A stretch of DNA of 6,819 nucleotides from Syntrophomonas sp. (GTDB lineage: Bacteria; Bacillota; Syntrophomonadia; Syntrophomonadales; Syntrophomonadaceae). Positions 3,931 to 6,819 of the stretch are shown piece by piece (within the stretch, counting starts at the first letter, position 1; the number at the start of each line of letters is the position of its first letter). Below the pieces are notes generated by a model. It saw only the letters and a program-made list of their open reading frames with translations. It was not told where the DNA came from and ran no database searches. The DNA is taken from contig JAQVXF010000060.1 in the NCBI GenBank assembly GCA_028709355.1, positions 1 to 6,819 of the forward strand. The letters run 5' to 3'. Made by a program: the position numbers and the translations under genes.

Positions 3931-5277
3931 GTGGGAATGTTTGGAACCGATGGGGTCAGAGGAGTAGCCAATGTGGAATTGACCCCGGAATTGGCTTTTA
4001 ATCTGGGCCGGGCCGGGAGTTATGTCCTGGCTATGCAGGATAAAACGTCGCGCCCCCGGATAATGGTGGGCAAAGATACCCGGGTATCGGGGGACATGCT
4101 GGAAGCGGCTTTGATAGCAGGCATTTGTTCGACGGGAGCTGATGTGCTTACGGTAGGAGTAATACCGACCCCGGCGGTGGCTTACCTGACCCAGGTATAC
4201 CATGCCTCCTGCGGGGTGGTCATATCTGCCTCGCATAACCCGGTGCAGGATAATGGCATAAAGTTTTTCGGCCCCAACGGCTATAAGCTGCCCGATGAAA
4301 TAGAGGAGCAGATAGAGAAGCTGGTGCGGCAGGGAACGGCAGACTTGAGCCGCCCCACCGGGGAAGAGGTGGGACGGGTCTACGATGTGGAGGAGGCCTT
4401 GAACCGCTACCTGGACTACCTGGTCTCCTGTTATACCGGAGACGAGAAGCTGAACGACCTGACCGTGGTGGTGGATTGTGCCAATGGCGCCGCTTACAAG
4501 GCTGGACCCCGGCTGTGGAGCCGGTTGGGAGCCCGGGTGATCGCCATCAACAACACTCCCAACGGGATAAACATCAATGACCGCTGCGGCTCCACCTATA
4601 CCGAGGGTTTGCGGGCTGCGGTGGTCCATTTTAAAGCCGATGTGGGGATTGCCTATGATGGAGACGCAGATCGCTGCATAGTAGTAGATGAATTCGGCAA
4701 CGAGACCGATGGGGACCATCTGATGGTGATATGCGCTTTGGACCTGCGCCGCCGCGGCCTGCTCGATCCGCCTACGGTGGTGGCTACGGTGATGAGCAAC
4801 ATCGGCCTGGACATAGCCCTGCGGCGGGAAACCGTGCAGGTGGAGAGCAGCAAAGTGGGGGATCGCTATGTGCTGGAAAAGATGAAGGAGACCGGTGCCA
4901 TTTTGGGCGGTGAGCAATCCGGGCATGTGATATTCCTGCAGCATTCCACCACCGGGGACGGACTGCTGACCTCCCTGAAATTGGTGGAAGTCATGAAGCG
5001 GACCGGGTTGCCCCTGTCGGAATTAGCCCGGGAGATGGAAAAACTGCCGCAGTTGTTGGTGAATATCAAGATGGAGGACAAGGAGACCATCCTTTCCCAC
5101 GAGTTGGTTACCGCTGCCTTATGCAGTGCGGAGAAGAAACTTGGAGAGATGGGTAAATTGGTGGTCAGGCCCTCGGGAACCGAGCCGTTGGTGAGAATCA
5201 TGGCCCAAGGTCCCCGGCAATACCTGTTGGAGGAGGTGATCGCGGAGATTAGCGCAGCGATTCAAAAAGCCCAGTAA
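3931..5277 (+). CDS. glmM: Phosphoglucosamine mutase GlmM
   Basis: GlmM converts glucosamine-6-phosphate to glucosamine-1-phosphate, the step between GlmS and GlmU on the way to UDP-GlcNAc and peptidoglycan. The 448-residue product is the same length as the Bacillus enzyme and shows all four phosphohexomutase regions: MGMFGTDGVRGVAN at the N terminus; the catalytic phosphoserine loop ISASHNP (Ser101), with DNGIKFFG following; the magnesium-binding DGDADR (243-248); the sugar-binding GEQSGH (327-332); and the phosphate-binding RPSGTEP (413-419). The GTG start is set by the GGAGGT 7 nt upstream. In other Firmicutes GlmM also binds and inhibits CdaA, which fits its place after cdaA-cdaR. Its stop, TAA at 5275, is followed by a second in-frame TAA (5281-5283) that ends exactly at the glmS ribozyme cleavage site, so glmM and glmS are evidently cotranscribed. 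Confidence 0.97.
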   Translation: MGMFGTDGVRGVANVELTPELAFNLGRAGSYVLAMQDKTSRPRIMVGKDTRVSGDMLEAALIAGICSTGADVLTVGVIPTPAVAYLTQVYHASCGVVISASHNPVQDNGIKFFGPNGYKLPDEIEEQIEKLVRQGTADLSRPTGEEVGRVYDVEEALNRYLDYLVSCYTGDEKLNDLTVVVDCANGAAYKAGPRLWSRLGARVIAINNTPNGININDRCGSTYTEGLRAAVVHFKADVGIAYDGDADRCIVVDEFGNETDGDHLMVICALDLRRRGLLDPPTVVATVMSNIGLDIALRRETVQVESSKVGDRYVLEKMKETGAILGGEQSGHVIFLQHSTTGDGLLTSLKLVEVMKRTGLPLSELAREMEKLPQLLVNIKMEDKETILSHELVTAALCSAEKKLGEMGKLVVRPSGTEPLVRIMAQGPRQYLLEEVIAEISAAIQKAQ

Positions 5278-5282
5278 GGTTA

Positions 5283-5485
5283 AGCGCCTGCCCCGGCACA
5301 TTTATATTAATATAGGAAGACCGGCGCAGCTACTGCGCCCTGGTCAGACAGCCGGGTAACGAGGTGGGGGTTTATCGAGATTGTCGGCGGGTGCCCCCCG
5401 GTGTTCTACCACCGTCAGTATAGCTACAAAACGGATAGTGATATGCGCAATAAAAGGCTATGCAAGTAGATATTGAATACTATCG
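5283..5485 (+). ncRNA. glmS ribozyme: glmS ribozyme / riboswitch (glucosamine-6-phosphate-activated self-cleaving RNA)
   Basis: This RNA uses glucosamine-6-phosphate as coenzyme to cut its own backbone, and the cut glmS message is then degraded. Recognised parts are: the cleavage site A5283/G5284 before the conserved GCGCC; an arm closed by CCCGGC/GCCGGG (5292-5297 with 5351-5356) and carrying a hairpin GGCGCAG/CTGCGCC (5323-5329 with 5333-5339); ACGAGG (5359-5364); and the double-pseudoknot core. In the core, GGGGG (5366-5370) pairs with CCCCC (5394-5398) around TTTATCGAGATTGTCGGCGG, where GGCG (5386-5389) can pair with CGCC (5285-5288). A CGGTG/CACCG hairpin (5399-5403 with 5410-5414) follows, then a peripheral helix GATAGT/ACTATC (5434-5439 with 5479-5484). 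The core is highly characteristic; the 3' boundary is approximate. Its position directly before glmS confirms the call. Confidence 0.95.
5303..5314. repeat. AT palindrome inside the ribozyme's variable arm
   Basis: TATATTAATATA is a perfect 12-nt palindrome in the variable part of the ribozyme's first arm. It lies outside the conserved core and is probably just a peripheral insert. Confidence 0.5.
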
Positions 5486-5526
5486 CCCCAAAATGGCCAC
5501 CAGTTCCAAATAAAATCATTGGGGGA
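5486..5526 (+). promoter_or_regulatory. glmS ribosome binding site with possible masking helix
   Basis: GGGGGA (5521-5526) is the Shine-Dalgarno sequence, 9 nt before ATG 5536. CCCCAA (5486-5491), immediately after the last ribozyme helix, is exactly complementary to TTGGGG (5519-5524), so a 6-bp helix could hide the binding site. The binding site is confident; the masking helix is inferred by eye. Confidence 0.5.
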
Positions 5527-5535
5527 AATACATTA

Positions 5536-6819
5536 ATGTGCGGAATTATGGGATATATAGGTGCGGGAGATGCCGTACCAGTGATTATCGACGGTCTGAG
5601 CAAACTGGAATACCGCGGCTATGACTCGGCGGGGATCGCGATTTTAAGGGATAACGAATTGAGACTGGTCAAGAAAAAAGGGCGGCTGGCGGAGATGGTC
5701 AGCGCCCTGGGTCCAGCTGAGCCGGCCGACCTGGCTATCGGCCATACCCGTTGGGCCACCCATGGGGTGCCCAGCGATGCCAACGCTCATCCCCATACCG
5801 ATTGCAGCGGGCGCATCGCGGTGGTGCACAACGGCATCATTGAGAACTATGCTGCCCTGCGCAAGAACCTGATCCTGGAGGGTCACGATTTCGTCTCCGA
5901 GACTGATACCGAGGTGCTCTCCCACCTGATCGAGAAATATTACCAGGGTTCTCTGGAAGAGGCAGTGCGCCGTACACTTCAGGATGTGCATGGTTCCTAT
6001 GCCATCGCCGTCATAAGTGCCGACCAGCCAGACCTGATAATCGCCGCCAAGAAAGACAGTCCTTTGATCGTGGGCCTGGGCAACGGTGAGAACTACTTGG
6101 CTTCTGACATCCCAGCTATCCTGGGCCGGACCAACCAGGTCTATATTTTGGAGGATGGCGAGTTCGTGGTGCTCAAGGCGGATGCGGTCTCAATCACCGA
6201 TTTCCAGGGGCAGCCAGTCCATAAGGAGATATTCACGGTAAACTGGGATCCGGTCGCCGCCGAAAAGAATGGCTTCGAACATTTCATGCTCAAAGAGATC
6301 CACGAGCAGCCCACTGCTTTGAAGGAAACCCTGCGCGGCAACATCAAGAACAGCGTGGTCGATCTCAGCGATTTGGGCATCGATGCAATACTGGACGGGG
6401 TGGGTAAGATCTACATCGTAGCCTGCGGCACGGCCTATCATGCCGGGTTGGTGGGGCGCACGGTAATCGAGAAACTGGCCGGGATACCGGTGGAGACGGA
6501 CATTGCTTCGGAATTCCGGTACCGCGAGGTTCTCTGGCAGCCGGATGGATTGATGATCGTAGTCAGCCAGTCAGGCGAGACGGCTGACACCCTGGCAGTC
6601 CTGCGCGAAGCCCAGCGCCAGGGGATAAAGGTCCTGGCCATCACCAACGTGGTCGGCAGTTCGGTGGCCCGGGAGGCCGACCGGGTCATCTATACCCACG
6701 CCGGGCCGGAGATCGCGGTGGCCTCCACCAAAGCCTATTCCACCCAACTGCTGGTCATGTACCTGCTGGGCCTGCACCTGGCCCGCTTGAGAGGCAGTTT
6801 GAGCGAGGTGGAGCTGCAG
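5536..6819 (+). CDS. glmS: Glutamine--fructose-6-phosphate aminotransferase (isomerizing) GlmS, 3' end outside the window
   Basis: GlmS makes glucosamine-6-phosphate and glutamate from fructose-6-phosphate and glutamine, the first committed step toward UDP-GlcNAc. The window contains 428 residues of an expected 600 or so, open to the last base. The N-terminal glutaminase domain (about 1-235) has the nucleophile Cys2 (MCGIMGYIG), LEYRGYDSAG (24-33), GHTRWATHG (69-77), HNGIIENY (98-105) and SETDTEV (121-127). The linker FEHFMLKEIHEQP (247-259) leads into the first sugar-isomerase (SIS) domain, with ACGTAYHAG (296-304), SEFRYR (325-330), SQSGETADT (344-352) and PEIAVASTKAYSTQL (391-405). The second SIS domain lies beyond the window. 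ATG 5536 is fixed by Cys2 and by GGGGGA 9 nt upstream. Expression is under the ribozyme in its leader. Confidence 0.97.
   Translation, partial: MCGIMGYIGAGDAVPVIIDGLSKLEYRGYDSAGIAILRDNELRLVKKKGRLAEMVSALGPAEPADLAIGHTRWATHGVPSDANAHPHTDCSGRIAVVHNGIIENYAALRKNLILEGHDFVSETDTEVLSHLIEKYYQGSLEEAVRRTLQDVHGSYAIAVISADQPDLIIAAKKDSPLIVGLGNGENYLASDIPAILGRTNQVYILEDGEFVVLKADAVSITDFQGQPVHKEIFTVNWDPVAAEKNGFEHFMLKEIHEQPTALKETLRGNIKNSVVDLSDLGIDAILDGVGKIYIVACGTAYHAGLVGRTVIEKLAGIPVETDIASEFRYREVLWQPDGLMIVVSQSGETADTLAVLREAQRQGIKVLAITNVVGSSVAREADRVIYTHAGPEIAVASTKAYSTQLLVMYLLGLHLARLRGSLSEVELQ

Noticed and set aside
3688..4944. 418-codon open frame on the minus strand
   Set aside because: It lies antisense to glmM, whose motifs and length are complete; its His-, Gly- and Tyr-rich translation is typical of a shadow frame in GC-rich coding DNA.

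Overview
The window reads as chromosomal DNA of an anaerobic Gram-positive bacterium, most likely a Clostridia-type Firmicute with moderately high GC. The reasons are the gene set (cdaA-cdaR-glmM-glmS in that order, with a glmS ribozyme between glmM and glmS), Shine-Dalgarno sequences close to AGGAGG, frequent GTG and TTG starts, and a small clostridial-type 2[4Fe-4S] ferredoxin. I cannot name the genus from sequence alone. I see no mobile element, CRISPR array, rRNA or tRNA.

Layout. (1) 73-531 (+): trmL, a SPOUT-family tRNA wobble-position 2'-O-methyltransferase. It converges on (2) a 58-residue ferredoxin on the minus strand (597-773), with a shared hairpin terminator between them (539-561). 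The ferredoxin has a perfect consensus promoter (TTGACA, 17 nt, TATAAT). (3) 954-1586 (+): thiN, thiamine pyrophosphokinase, divergent from the ferredoxin. (4) 1587-1862: a 276-nt non-coding leader rich in possible RNA stems, ahead of (5) cdaA (1863-2714, TTG start), the membrane diadenylate cyclase, and (6) cdaR (2689-3621), its YbbR-domain partner, which overlaps cdaA by 26 nt. (7) 3622-3930: a non-coding stretch with a terminator-like hairpin and possible alternative pairings ahead of (8) glmM (3931-5277), phosphoglucosamine mutase. (9) 5283 to about 5485: a glmS ribozyme whose cleavage site lies 6 nt past the glmM stop codon. (10) glmS (5536 to the window end, cut at 428 residues), glucosamine-6-phosphate synthase.

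How the genes work together. GlmS makes glucosamine-6-phosphate from fructose-6-phosphate and glutamine. GlmM turns it into glucosamine-1-phosphate, the precursor of UDP-GlcNAc and peptidoglycan. The ribozyme senses glucosamine-6-phosphate and cuts the message to reduce glmS expression. CdaA makes c-di-AMP, a second messenger for osmotic and cell-wall homeostasis; CdaR and GlmM are known to modulate CdaA in other Firmicutes. The cda-glm block is therefore a cell-wall precursor and second-messenger module. trmL, the ferredoxin and thiN look like unrelated neighbours.

The protein families are well known. The observations most worth a second look are non-coding: the placement of the ribozyme against the glmM stop codon, a possible helix masking the glmS ribosome binding site just after the ribozyme, the structured cdaA leader with a possible loop pseudoknot, and the switch-like repeats in front of glmM. 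All structure proposals were made by eye, without energy calculation or covariation.
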